Shown piece by piece: positions 42,101 through 50,734 of a stretch of 54,110 nt of DNA. Origin of the DNA: Chthoniobacterales bacterium (GTDB lineage: Bacteria > Verrucomicrobiota > Verrucomicrobiia > Chthoniobacterales > JAATET01); the NCBI GenBank assembly GCA_015655545.1, contig JAATET010000121.1:1-54110 (forward strand), given 5' to 3'. The translations under genes were made by a program, and so were the position numbers. A model generated the notes under the pieces. That model saw only the letters and a program-made list of their open reading frames with translations, was not told the DNA's origin and searched no databases. The first letter of the stretch is position 1; each line of letters starts with the position of its first letter.

Positions 42101-44609
42101 CGATATTTTTCGCGCCGGAATCGGTGTCCGATCGAACGCCGAGCAGGACGTCACTCATTGCGGCGGTGTCGTCCACGCCGCCGGTGATGGTCTGTCCATC
42201 GGGTCCGGTGACGTCGACATGCCATGACACGCTGCATCTTGCGCGGAGACCGGGATCCTTGAACGGAGCATCGCAGGCGAGCAGCGCGCGGCCATGGATA
42301 TCGAGCGAGGATTCTCCGCTGACTTCCATTTCGAAAGCGGGTGTCTTGCGGTCCTTCGAATAGAGATCGACGTGCATGAAGCGGTCGTCGCCGAGGTCGT
42401 TGTAATATTCGCCGTCGCTGTCGCTGAGCCACGTGGCGGTCCATTTCACGGTGCTGCCAATGTTTGGCGCGCCGTGGAAATATTGAGACGACACGAGCAC
42501 GGACGAAACGGCGGCCTTGGACGGCGGCATTGCTTCGCACTCGACGCTGAACGGAGGGTTGCGGAATTCCTGGATCTGGAAGGTGCCGTTTTGACCCGCA
42601 TCCTGCTTGTTGATCGTGGCAGTGATGCGGAAATCACCGAGGTCGCCCTGCGGTGGCGGGGTCCATGCGGCGTCCCAGCCGCCGAAGGAATTCACGGGTG
42701 CGCTGCCGCTGCCGACCCTTTCGTCTTTTTCGGTCGAGAGGATTTCCCAATTCACCGTTGCGCCGGCGGGAATCTTGAGGCCGCCGTCCGTCACGCGGCG
42801 GATGAAGCCCTTGAATTTCACCTCCTCGCCGGGACGGTAGAGCGGGCGATCGGTGATGATGGTGCCGTGAAAGGCTTGCGTATCGCCGGCATAGGAGGAG
42901 CCGGTATCGGGGAAGGAAGAGCCGGGCGCGTTGAGCTCGATGGAGTCTCCGTCCGGCGTGGCGGCGATGAAGAACGCCGCGCCGACGAGTTGCGCCGGTG
43001 TGAAGTGCGCGACGCCGAAGTCGTTGGTTTGCGATCTGGCGAGTTCGACGAGCGTGGAGGAAAGCGCCTTTACCATCGCCGACTTCAAAGGCTCGGCGTC
43101 GGACATTCTCGCGAGCCGGAGGTCCGTGCCGAGAGGGGTCGTTTTTTGCGTGAAGACGGTCTCGCCGAAGAAAAGGGTCGCCGCGTTCGTGAGTGTGGCG
43201 CCTTCGGCGTTCGTGGTCGTGGCCTCGATCAAATAAGGACCCGCGAGAGGCGGCGCGCCGGCGGCGGGTTTCCATTCGATCGTGCGGAGGTGATCCTGAT
43301 CATCGGTCGAGGCTGGAATTTCGCCCGAAGCGACGATGGGAAACTTGAACGCATCGAGCAGGACGACGGCATTCTTCTCGCGGTCACGGCAGGCTTTCGT
43401 GACGGCATCGAGTCTGTCGAGCGGGATGCGGGCGAGCTTCCAGGTGATCGGGCCGGTGTTCGCCTGCGACAAAGCGAAACGCAGGCCCAGCGCGGCGCGT
43501 TCGCGGATGACGCGCTCCGGGAAGAGCAGGGTCGCAGCCTTCGGGTGAAAGGTCGCGCCCCAAAGCTCCGGCTTCGCGAGGGGGTAGCCGCGGTCGCCTT
43601 TGACTCCCGCCGGCACCGTGACCCTGTATCGGACGGATGTGTCGAAATCGCCGTCCGCGTAGATGTATTCGCCTTCCTTCCGGAAGCTGAGATGCGGCAC
43701 GGCGGGCTCGATTTTAAGGGCCTCCCCAAGCAGCGGATCGTCGGAGAGAGGGCAATTGAACTTCACTTCGACGTGCGGCTTGTCGGTCGGCCAATTGCGT
43801 GCGGCGACGTAGCGGACTTCCATCGGGCGCGTGGTGCCGAGCGCGAAGACCTCGGGATACGGCAGACTGCGGCCGGCGTAGGCATCCGCCACGTGATCCA
43901 CGACGAGGTCGTAATAATGGCCCACGGGGAGCGGATCGCGCGGACGCACGCGGAATTCCTTCGTCTCGGGCAGCGGCTCCCTCGTGAGATCGACGACGTC
44001 GGCGGTGACGTCGCTCACGGCGGCGTTGAGCAGAATCTCGACGGGGAATCGCTGGCGGGTGGCGCGATCCTGGAACCAGATGCCGTTTTCCACGCCGTCG
44101 AGCGTGACCTTGTAATTGAATTCCAGCGGGACTTGCGGGCGTGAGGAAAGGCTCTCGTGGACGTCGTAGTCCGATGTGACCGTGAGTTCCGCGGTCTGGA
44201 GCTCGATGCCCCAGGCCTTCACCGGGAGCGCGCTGCCGTCGAGCGCCTTGAGTCCCTCACGGAGATGAAGGTGATATGTCTGGCCGGGGATGAGCGGGCC
44301 GAGAACGCTCCACTCGCCCTGCGATTGCGTGCGCCAGATGAACTCCGCATTCAGGTCGGGCCACGCGACGACAGGCGACTCCGCCTTTTCCGAGTCGATG
44401 CGATCGGGCGAAACCATCGGGCCCGGGAAGCGGACGGAGAACGTCGTGTCGGTGTCGAAATCGGCATCCGGATCGAAGCCGGTCTGCATGCCGCCGGCTT
44501 CGGGCGCGTATTTGAACGGACGCGGATCGTCGCCGGCATCGATCGGCGCGGGCGCGGCGTGCGCTGCGATGGCGAGCGCCAATGCGGAAAAAAGGGGGCG
44601 CGCGATCAT
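39132..44609 (-). CDS. bacterial alpha-2-macroglobulin (YfhM-like)
   Basis: 1825 residues. Signal peptide 'LFSALALAIAAHA' without a lipobox, so it is periplasmic or secreted rather than a lipoprotein like E. coli YfhM. Macroglobulin-like beta domains include the MG1-type 'ITDRPLYRPGEEVKFKGFIR' and 'GKDDFGNSRFVRENFKPLIL'. The thioester motif is intact: 'YPHGCFEQKSS' with Cys1368 in C-x-E-Q, followed by the alpha-alpha toroid ('GTVGNGFVTIQSAWAVAQ'). Traps proteases covalently. ATGA overlap with the upstream TPR gene and a 22-nt overlap with pbpC make a three-gene unit. Confidence 0.95.
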   Translation of the reverse strand: MIARPLFSALALAIAAHAAPAPIDAGDDPRPFKYAPEAGGMQTGFDPDADFDTDTTFSVRFPGPMVSPDRIDSEKAESPVVAWPDLNAEFIWRTQSQGEWSVLGPLIPGQTYHLHLREGLKALDGSALPVKAWGIELQTAELTVTSDYDVHESLSSRPQVPLEFNYKVTLDGVENGIWFQDRATRQRFPVEILLNAAVSDVTADVVDLTREPLPETKEFRVRPRDPLPVGHYYDLVVDHVADAYAGRSLPYPEVFALGTTRPMEVRYVAARNWPTDKPHVEVKFNCPLSDDPLLGEALKIEPAVPHLSFRKEGEYIYADGDFDTSVRYRVTVPAGVKGDRGYPLAKPELWGATFHPKAATLLFPERVIRERAALGLRFALSQANTGPITWKLARIPLDRLDAVTKACRDREKNAVVLLDAFKFPIVASGEIPASTDDQDHLRTIEWKPAAGAPPLAGPYLIEATTTNAEGATLTNAATLFFGETVFTQKTTPLGTDLRLARMSDAEPLKSAMVKALSSTLVELARSQTNDFGVAHFTPAQLVGAAFFIAATPDGDSIELNAPGSSFPDTGSSYAGDTQAFHGTIITDRPLYRPGEEVKFKGFIRRVTDGGLKIPAGATVNWEILSTEKDERVGSGSAPVNSFGGWDAAWTPPPQGDLGDFRITATINKQDAGQNGTFQIQEFRNPPFSVECEAMPPSKAAVSSVLVSSQYFHGAPNIGSTVKWTATWLSDSDGEYYNDLGDDRFMHVDLYSKDRKTPAFEMEVSGESSLDIHGRALLACDAPFKDPGLRARCSVSWHVDVTGPDGQTITGGVDDTAAMSDVLLGVRSDTDSGAKNIAFDLSAKPRIEGQPAPGEVQADLFLVQTKSVKERLGPFIYRYRNTDDYVPIEQKRVPANTHLAFEPKTPGRYVLVVSPLPGEPGITVSDEIYLSGDDEAQIPVKSDEALTVKPVRDGAFQTGATAAFDILAPSGGIAWITVETDHVHDTFTKSLPGNSTRIEIPVKPGYAPNAHLSVYLLRPGLADDLPGEMYGSCEFLADNPSSALKLDVATAKPEYQPRKTASATVRVTSEGRPVRGAEVTFYAVDDAILTLGGWALTELLPVFFPNQPFSVVTHAALANYLQSITESMLSQKGIVVGGGGKDDFGNSRFVRENFKPLILWLPSAKTDVNGVATAKFDAPDNLTRFRVIALAQTKQDQFGAGDATFTVSKPLLIEPVLPRFLRHGDEVELRAVTRQKASDGEQLTIRCTPGAGLTLIGADTVEKTAGRNEPAVAVFRARVSDDAISAPVKFEVASASRLSDSVAVTLPVASRTITVHESAAGNWNGEKFALNIPAAWLQTPGTADITVSTSPYLTKLLGIPTILEYPHGCFEQKSSRLLVYTALAKLLAFLPQPEERAANYQKVIRKTLGEFSDSLLPDNTLPYWPYGTVGNGFVTIQSAWAVAQAQQAGFAVPERLADDLPDALEQMALRKSRIEVSPTLRAFALCVLSQLQPETNDDRTAAASELFLGRDHLTDEGRAMLAIALHTWELEPGHQKELIRELPRQFTGRDFDPSTFSSNDRAEAICTWARLLVTLDADPKKLKERLEKLMESSASLSTQENLWLLIAFNALLDQKPPAKLSSDLGPAPDAYSENRSAAVWTDRELAKIHDFTIRNLAKTGSYVIAAERSFAPAEQVATSRGMQIERIVKNLTDPKRTGAKDAPFKLGDQILISFRFHCDKPQSYVAVEDALPAGLEIVNPNLEMIGKFYRIPDDPVPAAWLSFSEMRDQQTNLYFDELPAGGQAYAILARATAAGTFAWPSTRITPMYDSRFYARTAPSTCAVVSE

Positions 44610-45982
44610 GGCTTTTTCTTCGCCGCCTTTTTCAACGCATCCGCGCGGGAGAAGGCGGCGTTGGCATCCTTTGTTTTGCCGAGCCGCTGGAGCGCGGCGG
44701 CTTTCACGCGCCAGGCCTGCTCGGTTTCCCGCAGCGCGAGAGACTTGCCGGCGAGCTCGACGGCGAGCGCGAGGTTCGGTTTTTCCAGGTAGACCTGCGA
44801 GATTTCCGCGAGGGCCCTGGCAAGCGGGGCTTTCTCCGGCTTCATCGCCTCGACCTGGCGCAGGAGCGTGGCGCCGCCCGCATCGTCGCCCATGAGCACG
44901 GCGGCTTCCATGCCGGCGATTCCGGCCTCCGCGGCCTTCGGATCGAGGGCGAGAGCGGATTCCGCGTCGCGGCGGGCGAGGAGGTATTGCCCGGCGTCGA
45001 TGAGCGCGGCGGCCCGCGCGGCGAGCTGCGAGACGTCCTTCGGGTTCGCGATGAGCGCGAGGTCGCAAGCCGCGATGGCTTGCGAGGTTTCGAGCGCGTG
45101 CGGCTTTTCCGCGTCGATGAGCGTGTCGCGGTGGATATCGGGGGCTTTTACCTTGCCGAGCATGCAGCTTGCGCGGGCGACGGCGATTTTTGCCATGAGC
45201 GAATCCGGCTCGAGCGCGGCGGCGGCATTCGCATCGGCAAGCGCGCGATCGAGCATGCCGCCGTAGCGCAGCCACCAGGTGCGATCGAGGAGGCGGAGGA
45301 AGTCCTTGGGATCCGCCGCGAGGGCCTTGTCGAGCGGCGGCAGCGCCTTGAGCGATTCCTCGACCCGTTCGTATTGCGGGATATTGTCCTTCACGACCGA
45401 GGAATCCGGATCGATGGCCTGGGCAGCTTTTGCATCGGCGACGGCGCCGCGGTAATCGCCGAGCAGGAGCTTCACGTTTGCGCGGCGGAAGAGAGTCGGG
45501 AGATCGCGCTGGAGCGCGATGTAGCCGTCGAGTGCCGCGAGCAGCGCCCGGCGGTCGTCTGTCGTGAGCAGGCAGAGGACGAGCGCTTCGTAAGCGGCGG
45601 TGTCCTTCGGCGATTTCTTGAGGTAATCCTGCAATACGTGGATCGCGCCGGGCACGTCCTCGTCGCGATAGCGGAGAATTTGCGCGCGGGTGAGGGCCGT
45701 GAGTGCGGCGGGAGCGGCGGGCCAGGCCTGGAGCGTGGACTCGGCCATGTCGTAATCCTGAATCTTGAGCCAGAGCTCGGTGAGGAGCCGGCGGGATTTT
45801 TTGTCGCCGGGATCGGCGTCGAGGATACGGCGGAGAAGCTCGATGCGGGCCAGGTCGTCCTTGTCGGCGGTGGCGAGGCCGAGCTGATCGCGGAGCTTTG
45901 CCGCATCGGGCGCGGCACGGAGGGAGACGGCGGCCGGAATCGATGCGACTGTCGCGAGCAGGAAAATTCGCAGCAACGACAT
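44606..45982 (-). CDS. secreted TPR-repeat protein of the alpha-2-macroglobulin operon
   Basis: 458 residues with a signal peptide ('LLRIFLLATVASIPAAVSL'). The whole mature chain is tetratricopeptide helices, for example 'LQDYLKKSPKDTAAYEALVL', 'DYRGAVADAKAAQAIDPDSS' and 'AWRVKAAALQRLGKTKDANA', ending in a Lys-rich tail K-K-A-A-K-K-K-P. It overlaps the alpha-2-macroglobulin start by 4 nt and is the first gene of the unit. TPRs bind proteins, so it is probably a periplasmic partner of the inhibitor or PbpC; this gene is not part of the classical two-gene pair. Confidence 0.85.
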   Translation of the reverse strand: MSLLRIFLLATVASIPAAVSLRAAPDAAKLRDQLGLATADKDDLARIELLRRILDADPGDKKSRRLLTELWLKIQDYDMAESTLQAWPAAPAALTALTRAQILRYRDEDVPGAIHVLQDYLKKSPKDTAAYEALVLCLLTTDDRRALLAALDGYIALQRDLPTLFRRANVKLLLGDYRGAVADAKAAQAIDPDSSVVKDNIPQYERVEESLKALPPLDKALAADPKDFLRLLDRTWWLRYGGMLDRALADANAAAALEPDSLMAKIAVARASCMLGKVKAPDIHRDTLIDAEKPHALETSQAIAACDLALIANPKDVSQLAARAAALIDAGQYLLARRDAESALALDPKAAEAGIAGMEAAVLMGDDAGGATLLRQVEAMKPEKAPLARALAEISQVYLEKPNLALAVELAGKSLALRETEQAWRVKAAALQRLGKTKDANAAFSRADALKKAAKKKP

Positions 45983-46204
45983 GAAATCCAATGTGGCAGA
46001 GCGGATCGTATTTACAGCTAAAAATTCGTTGCGACAAGCTCCGCGAACCCTGCGGATCGCGCTCATAGTCGCCGACATGGATCTCCGGGAGCCGCCGCCG
46101 CGCAAAGTCATGAACTTATGGGATGGCGTGCGTGACTGCATCAGACCCGGAGGATTTCCCGGACTCGACATGGGCGGCGGGGCGGCTTCAGCATCCGAGG
46201 CACA

Positions 46205-47599
46205 ATGAAGGGAATGACATCGCTGGCCATGTTCCTGGCAGTCTCGGGGTGGCCGACAATGATGTCCGTCGCCGCCGATCCGGCACAACTTTGCCGGATC
46301 GAGGTCGTGGACAAGCAAAACGGCTGGCCCGTCCCTCTCGTGCGGCTGCATACGACGAACGACGAGGTGCTGGTCACCGACAATGCGGGGGTGGCGGCGT
46401 TCGGCCTGCCTGAGTTCATGGGCCGGGAAACCTGGCTCGAGGTGAGCGGAGACGGTTACGAGCTGCCGAAAGACGGCTTTGGCAACCGGGGGGTGCGCTT
46501 CGTGCCGAAACCGGGAGGGAGTCTGCGCATCGAGGTGGAGCGGAAGATCATCGCGAAGCGGCTCGGGCGGCTGACGGGGGCGGGACTTTTTGCGGAGAGC
46601 CAGCAGTTCGGGCAATTCAAGGATTGGCGGGAGTCGGGCGTGGCGGGGTCGGACACCGTGCAAATGACGGAATACAAGGGCCGGCTGTTCTGGACATGGG
46701 GCGACACCGGTGTTTTCAATTATCCGCTCGGCATCTTTGATACCTCGAGCGCGACGACGCCATTGAAGCCTTTGAAAGCGTTCCAGCCGCCCGTGGCGCT
46801 GGCGTATGATTACTTTCGCAACAAGGCCGGCGGCATTCGCGGCGTCGCTCCAATGGCCGGCCCCGGCCCCACCTGGGTTTCCGCCTATGCGAGGCTGAAG
46901 GATCGCAACGCGAAAGAGCATCTTGTCTGCATGTATGCGAAGATTCCGGAAATGCTGACTCCCGGGGAACTGGGGCTGGCGGAGTGGAGCGACGCGGACG
47001 CGAAGTTCGTGCCGATTTTGCAGATTTGGAAAAAGTCTTCCGCGCATCCCAAGCCGCCCGAGCTCTATCCCGACGGGCATCCCGCTTTTTGGAAGGACGG
47101 CACCGGCAAGGAGTGGCTGTATTTCGGCGGGCCGCCGAAATTTCGCTGCCCGGCGACTTATGAAGCCTGGAAAAATCCGGCTGCCTGGGAATCGGTCAGG
47201 CAGCCGGACGAACTCGAAGCCGCGGACGGCAGCGGCAAAGCCGCGATTGCGGCGGGAGCGATCGCATGGAGCGGATATCGCAAGCGCTGGGTTCTCATTT
47301 TCCAGCAGAAATTCGGAAAACCTTCGGCCTTCGGCGAGATCTGGTATGCCGAGGGGAAGACGCCCGCGGGGCCGTGGGGAAAGGCGGTGAAGGTGCTCTC
47401 GCACGAGAACTACACCTTCTACAATCCGCAGATCGATTTTCAGCTCACGCCGGCCGATTCGCCGGTGCTGCTTTTCGAAGGCACATACACGGCGGAGTTC
47501 GCGGATCACGCGGTGAAAACCCCGCGCTACAACTACAACCAGATGCTCTATCGGCTGGATCTCGATGATCCGGCGCTCGCGCCGGCGCAGCTGAGGTAG
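46205..47599 (+). CDS. secreted hypothetical protein, DUF4185-like beta-propeller
   Basis: 464 residues, signal peptide ending S-V-A-A-D. A short N-terminal Ig/carboxypeptidase-regulatory-like domain ('RIEVVDKQNGWPVPLVRLHT') is followed by a propeller-like region with 'LFWTWGDTGVFNYPLGIFDT', 'GPTWVSAYARLKD', 'AIAWSGYRKRWVLIFQQKFG' and 'GEIWYAEGKTPAGPWGKAVK'. Such repeats resemble glycoside-hydrolase-like five-bladed propellers (DUF4185 family), common in PVC bacteria. Substrate unknown, possibly polysaccharide. Divergent from the TPR gene. Confidence 0.75.
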   Translation: MKGMTSLAMFLAVSGWPTMMSVAADPAQLCRIEVVDKQNGWPVPLVRLHTTNDEVLVTDNAGVAAFGLPEFMGRETWLEVSGDGYELPKDGFGNRGVRFVPKPGGSLRIEVERKIIAKRLGRLTGAGLFAESQQFGQFKDWRESGVAGSDTVQMTEYKGRLFWTWGDTGVFNYPLGIFDTSSATTPLKPLKAFQPPVALAYDYFRNKAGGIRGVAPMAGPGPTWVSAYARLKDRNAKEHLVCMYAKIPEMLTPGELGLAEWSDADAKFVPILQIWKKSSAHPKPPELYPDGHPAFWKDGTGKEWLYFGGPPKFRCPATYEAWKNPAAWESVRQPDELEAADGSGKAAIAAGAIAWSGYRKRWVLIFQQKFGKPSAFGEIWYAEGKTPAGPWGKAVKVLSHENYTFYNPQIDFQLTPADSPVLLFEGTYTAEFADHAVKTPRYNYNQMLYRLDLDDPALAPAQLR

Positions 47600-47618
47600 T
47601 GCGGAAATTTGCAGCAAA

Positions 47619-47668
47619 GGCGCGGCTTTGTGCCAGTCCGTCGACTGCCCGCAGGCGTCGGCGATCCG
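47619..47668 (-). pseudogene. fragment of an amidase (gatA-like) 3' end
   Basis: 50 nt here match the 3' end of gatA (50745-50794) at 44 of 50 positions. On the minus strand it reads R-I-A-D-A-C-G-Q-S-T-D-W-H-K-A-A against R-I-A-G-A-Y-E-Q-S-T-D-W-H-K-A-A in GatA. Three differences are silent and three change the residue. The rest of the gene is absent. It looks like the scar of an old amidase copy. Confidence 0.5.
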
Positions 47669-47786
47669 TGAGGGCGGCGTGATTGTGATGTAGCCACGCC
47701 GCTCCAAATTCTCAGCTCAATTCCTTGGTCGGTCCGTTGAATTTCTGGCCTTCCCTAAAGGAAAAACGATCGGTGTTTTAAGTCCT

Positions 47787-49145
47787 TTAGAAGAGAACGG
47801 TGACGCGGAACGTGAGAGCCCAGGCGCCGCCGAGATCCGCGGCGGCGCCGGGCGTGGGAATGTAGCTCACCGCGGGCGAGAAAAATGTGCCGCCGATGAG
47901 GTGCGCCTGGTAATAGCTCTGGAACATCAGCTCGCTGGAGCGGTCGAAGAGATTCGGGTTCAGCCACGACCACGCCATGCCGAAGCCGAGGGAATCGGCG
48001 GGCCGCTGCGGCACGAGGCCGAAGCCGGTGAGACCGAGGCCGAAGTATTGGTTGACGGGGAGCGTTTCGGAGCCGTTCGTGCCGAATTGCACGAAGGTCG
48101 AGATCGAGGCCTTCTGATTCGAGATTGCCGGCCCGAGAGCGGTCTTGTCCGTGGATTTTCCGCCATCCACGGGAACGGTGGATTCGTTCGACCAGATGCG
48201 CTGGCTGCCGAAGAGGTAGAAGCCGCCGGCGCCGTCGTCGGTGACGCCGGGCGGGCCTTGCAGCAGCCCGGTCTGATGCCAGAGGCCGGCGCCGAATTGG
48301 CCGGGATATTTGCCGGCGAGCACCCAGTCGACGCCGGCTTCCCAGATGTGGAAATAGTAGCCGTTGAACTCCGGTCCCATCATGCCTGTCTGCGTGCCGC
48401 GGGCGACGTTGCCGTCGTAGAAACCGTAGCTGAGGTAGGTGTTCTTCGTGGGCGCGAGCGTGAGGGTGAGGCCGCTCACGGAATTGTAATAGCCGCCGAT
48501 GGCGCCGAGGAGGGTGGGGTTCACGAAGACGGGCGTGTAGAGCAGTCCGGTGACGGAGGGAATGGCGAGCGCGTCGTCGTGCGTGGGCACGGGGTGGGCG
48601 ACGTTGTTGAAATCGAAGGTGGGCACCATCTTGCCGATGCGGAAAATGACGCGGTCGTCGAAGAGCGCCTGCCGATACCAGAGCTGGTAGAGCTCGGAGC
48701 GGTTCAGCGGCTCGGGGCCGGGGAGGCTGTTGTAGCCTTGGATCGTGCCGGCCTGGCCGTTGGTGTTTTCGCCGTCGAACTGGAGGAACTGGATGCCGAA
48801 GGACGCGCCGGACCAGCCGAGAAGCTTTTCAGCATCAAGGTTCGCGCCGACGATGAGGGCGCTGTTGAAGCTCCACTTGCCGGGCTGCGCGCCGCCGGAG
48901 AGCAGGCCGTTCGCATCCGCCAGCCAAAGGCCGCCGAGGCGGAGGCCGGATTCTTCGGGAAGGTGCAGCCATTTTCCCGCATCCCCAGTGCCGGGCAGCT
49001 CGTTTTCGGCGGCGGGATTTCCGGTGATCGAGGGCGGCGCGTTTCCGCGGAGCTGATCGAGGAGCGAGAGCCCGTTCTCGGCGGCGGGTGCGGTGGCGCA
49101 GGAAAGCAGGAGCGCGGCGGCCAGCGTGCGGAGCGGAGAAATCAT
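47787..49145 (-). CDS. OprB-family carbohydrate-selective porin
   Basis: 452 residues with a signal peptide ending A-P-A-A. Outer-membrane beta-barrel of the OprB type: 'QFLQFDGENTNGQAGTIQGY', 'ELYQLWYRQALFDDRVIFRI', 'GKMVPTFDFNNVAHP', 'LTLAPTKNTYLSYGFYDGN' and a terminal phenylalanine (V-L-F). Takes up sugars passively across the outer membrane in Pseudomonas-type homologues. It starts 85 nt upstream-facing from the deaminase gene, probably in one transcript from 49722. Confidence 0.9.
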   Translation of the reverse strand: MISPLRTLAAALLLSCATAPAAENGLSLLDQLRGNAPPSITGNPAAENELPGTGDAGKWLHLPEESGLRLGGLWLADANGLLSGGAQPGKWSFNSALIVGANLDAEKLLGWSGASFGIQFLQFDGENTNGQAGTIQGYNSLPGPEPLNRSELYQLWYRQALFDDRVIFRIGKMVPTFDFNNVAHPVPTHDDALAIPSVTGLLYTPVFVNPTLLGAIGGYYNSVSGLTLTLAPTKNTYLSYGFYDGNVARGTQTGMMGPEFNGYYFHIWEAGVDWVLAGKYPGQFGAGLWHQTGLLQGPPGVTDDGAGGFYLFGSQRIWSNESTVPVDGGKSTDKTALGPAISNQKASISTFVQFGTNGSETLPVNQYFGLGLTGFGLVPQRPADSLGFGMAWSWLNPNLFDRSSELMFQSYYQAHLIGGTFFSPAVSYIPTPGAAADLGGAWALTFRVTVLF

Positions 49146-49230
49146 GAGGCCATCGCGCTGCTGGATTTGGAGCGACGCGTGCGGCACCGTCGAGGAAGGC
49201 TCCTCCCGCGACGGTGCGGGCATCGCGGGT

Positions 49231-49722
49231 TCAATATTGAATCTTGTCGGGCTTGGCCTGGTATTCCTTCCAGACGACGACGGCTTCCTCGCGCAGGAGT
49301 TGCGTGAGCTTGATCGAGCGCTGCTCCTTGGGCAGGGCGAGCTCCTTGTAGATCGGACTGTCGTCGAAGTTGCCGTATTTGAAGGCATCCTCGACCGTCG
49401 CGGCGTAGAAGACCTGGTCGATGCCGGCCCAGTAGCACGTGGCCATGCACATCGGGCACGGCTCGGCGGAGGTGTAGAGCGTGCAGCCGGTGAGCTTGAA
49501 ATTCTGCAGCGTGATACAGGCGAGGCGGATGGCCTCCATCTCGGCATGCCAGGTGGGGTCGTGGCTGGCGACGACGCGGTTCATGCCCTCGGAGACGATC
49601 TCGCCGTCCTTGACGACGACGGCGCCGAAGACGCCCCCGGTGCAGTATTCGAGGGAAGCGCGGCGGGACATGGCGATGGCGCGGCGGATGAATTTCTCGT
49701 GGTCGGGTGCTGATGTGCTCAT
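49231..49722 (-). CDS. guanine deaminase-like CDA-fold nucleobase deaminase
   Basis: 163 residues, matching the short (Bacillus GuaD-type) guanine deaminase. Zinc site: 'TWHAEMEAIRLAC' (H-A-E) and 'SAEPCPMCMATCYWAG' (P-C-x2-C). The C-terminal 'IYKELALPKEQRSIKLTQLL' with a final aromatic (I-Q-Y) fits the domain-swapped GuaD group. Converts guanine to xanthine for nitrogen salvage. The specificity is by family resemblance; a tRNA-adenosine or cytosine role is less likely because the TadA loop is absent. Confidence 0.85.
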   Translation of the reverse strand: MSTSAPDHEKFIRRAIAMSRRASLEYCTGGVFGAVVVKDGEIVSEGMNRVVASHDPTWHAEMEAIRLACITLQNFKLTGCTLYTSAEPCPMCMATCYWAGIDQVFYAATVEDAFKYGNFDDSPIYKELALPKEQRSIKLTQLLREEAVVVWKEYQAKPDKIQY

Positions 49723-49780
49723 TGGATGGGTGATTTCTGGTTTTTGGTTTGGTTCGAAAAATCGGTCGTGGCTCCTCTCG

Positions 49781-50728
49781 TCACCACGGCAGCAGCTTCC
49801 ACAGCGCGGCGATCTCGAGGACGAATAAAACGATGAGCACGAGCACGCCGCGCGGAGTCGTGCCGCGCGGACTCTCGTCATTAAGGAAAAGCCACCAGCC
49901 GAACCAGCGCACGAAAAGCGGCATGGTGATGAAGCTGGTGGCCGCGACGCTGAGACAGTTTCCGATGAACGTGGCGACGGAGGCGTGTAGGCCGAGTGCG
50001 GTGAGCGGCGGGCTGAGGAATTTCATTTCCAGCATGACGACCGGAAAGAGGCCGAGCAGCACGAGCATCGCGGTTTTCCAGTCGGGCGGGCCTTTGCCCG
50101 TCTCGGGATTCACCGGCACCCAGCCGGGAAACGACGTCGCGAGCCGCGTGAGCTGCTCGTGCTCGATGAAGCTCTTCGACTCGCGCAGCAGCTCCTTGCG
50201 CTCCGGAGCGGCCATCCAGCCCTCGAGATGCGCGGCGGTCTCGAAGCGGATGATCGTCGTCCAGAGGCCGCCCTTTTCCTCGGGCGGCTGGAGATACATG
50301 CCTTGGTAGCCGGGATGTTTCGCCTGCGCGGCCTGGATGCGCACGGACCACTCGCGGTAGGCATCTTCCATGCCGGGCTTCACCTTCGAGAAGATGACCT
50401 CGGTGACGTTGCCGTCCTTTTTCACCAGCTCGTCCACCGGCCGCGCGACTTCGCCGAAGTTTCCGCCCTCGAAAAGAGGCAGGCCTTCGGCGATGAGATC
50501 GGCGCGCTCCGGCGAGCGTTCCCAGGCATCGAGCTCGGCCTGCGCGCCGAAGTTCAGGATGATCGTCCATTCGTTGCCGCCGGCCTGGGTGGGAGGAATG
50601 ATGTCGCTGCTGATGAAGCCGGGAAATTTTCCGACGACGAGATCATGATGTGTTTTCCAGGCGGCGAATTCGGCATCCGTGCCGTGGCGGACTTTGACGG
50701 TGGCCACGAGGACGGCGTGGGTGCTCAT
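49781..50728 (-). CDS. membrane protein with two antibiotic-biosynthesis-monooxygenase (ABM) domains
   Basis: 315 residues. Two ferredoxin-like ABM domains in tandem ('AVLVATVKVRHGTDAEFAAW' and 'TEVIFSKVKPGMEDAYREWS') are followed by three TM helices ('TAMLVLLGLFPVVMLEMKFL', 'ASVATFIGNCLSVAATSFIT', 'GVLVLIVLFVLEIAALW'). This is the COG3224 arrangement of uncharacterised membrane proteins. A heme-, quinone- or lipid-related oxidation role is possible but not shown. It lies 6 nt downstream of gatA on the same strand. Confidence 0.85.
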   Translation of the reverse strand: MSTHAVLVATVKVRHGTDAEFAAWKTHHDLVVGKFPGFISSDIIPPTQAGGNEWTIILNFGAQAELDAWERSPERADLIAEGLPLFEGGNFGEVARPVDELVKKDGNVTEVIFSKVKPGMEDAYREWSVRIQAAQAKHPGYQGMYLQPPEEKGGLWTTIIRFETAAHLEGWMAAPERKELLRESKSFIEHEQLTRLATSFPGWVPVNPETGKGPPDWKTAMLVLLGLFPVVMLEMKFLSPPLTALGLHASVATFIGNCLSVAATSFITMPLFVRWFGWWLFLNDESPRGTTPRGVLVLIVLFVLEIAALWKLLPW

Positions 50729-50734
50729 GACGAA

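Noticed and set aside
44582-46021. 479-codon plus-strand open frame opposite the TPR gene
   Set aside because: Antisense artefact of high GC; the minus-strand frame gives clear signal peptide and TPR helices and is coupled to the A2M gene.
39132-46038. A single 2301-residue protein covering alpha-2-macroglobulin and upstream sequence
   Set aside because: The frame stays open through the TPR gene by chance; a signal peptide at 44609 and the ATGA overlap with the TPR stop mark the real start.
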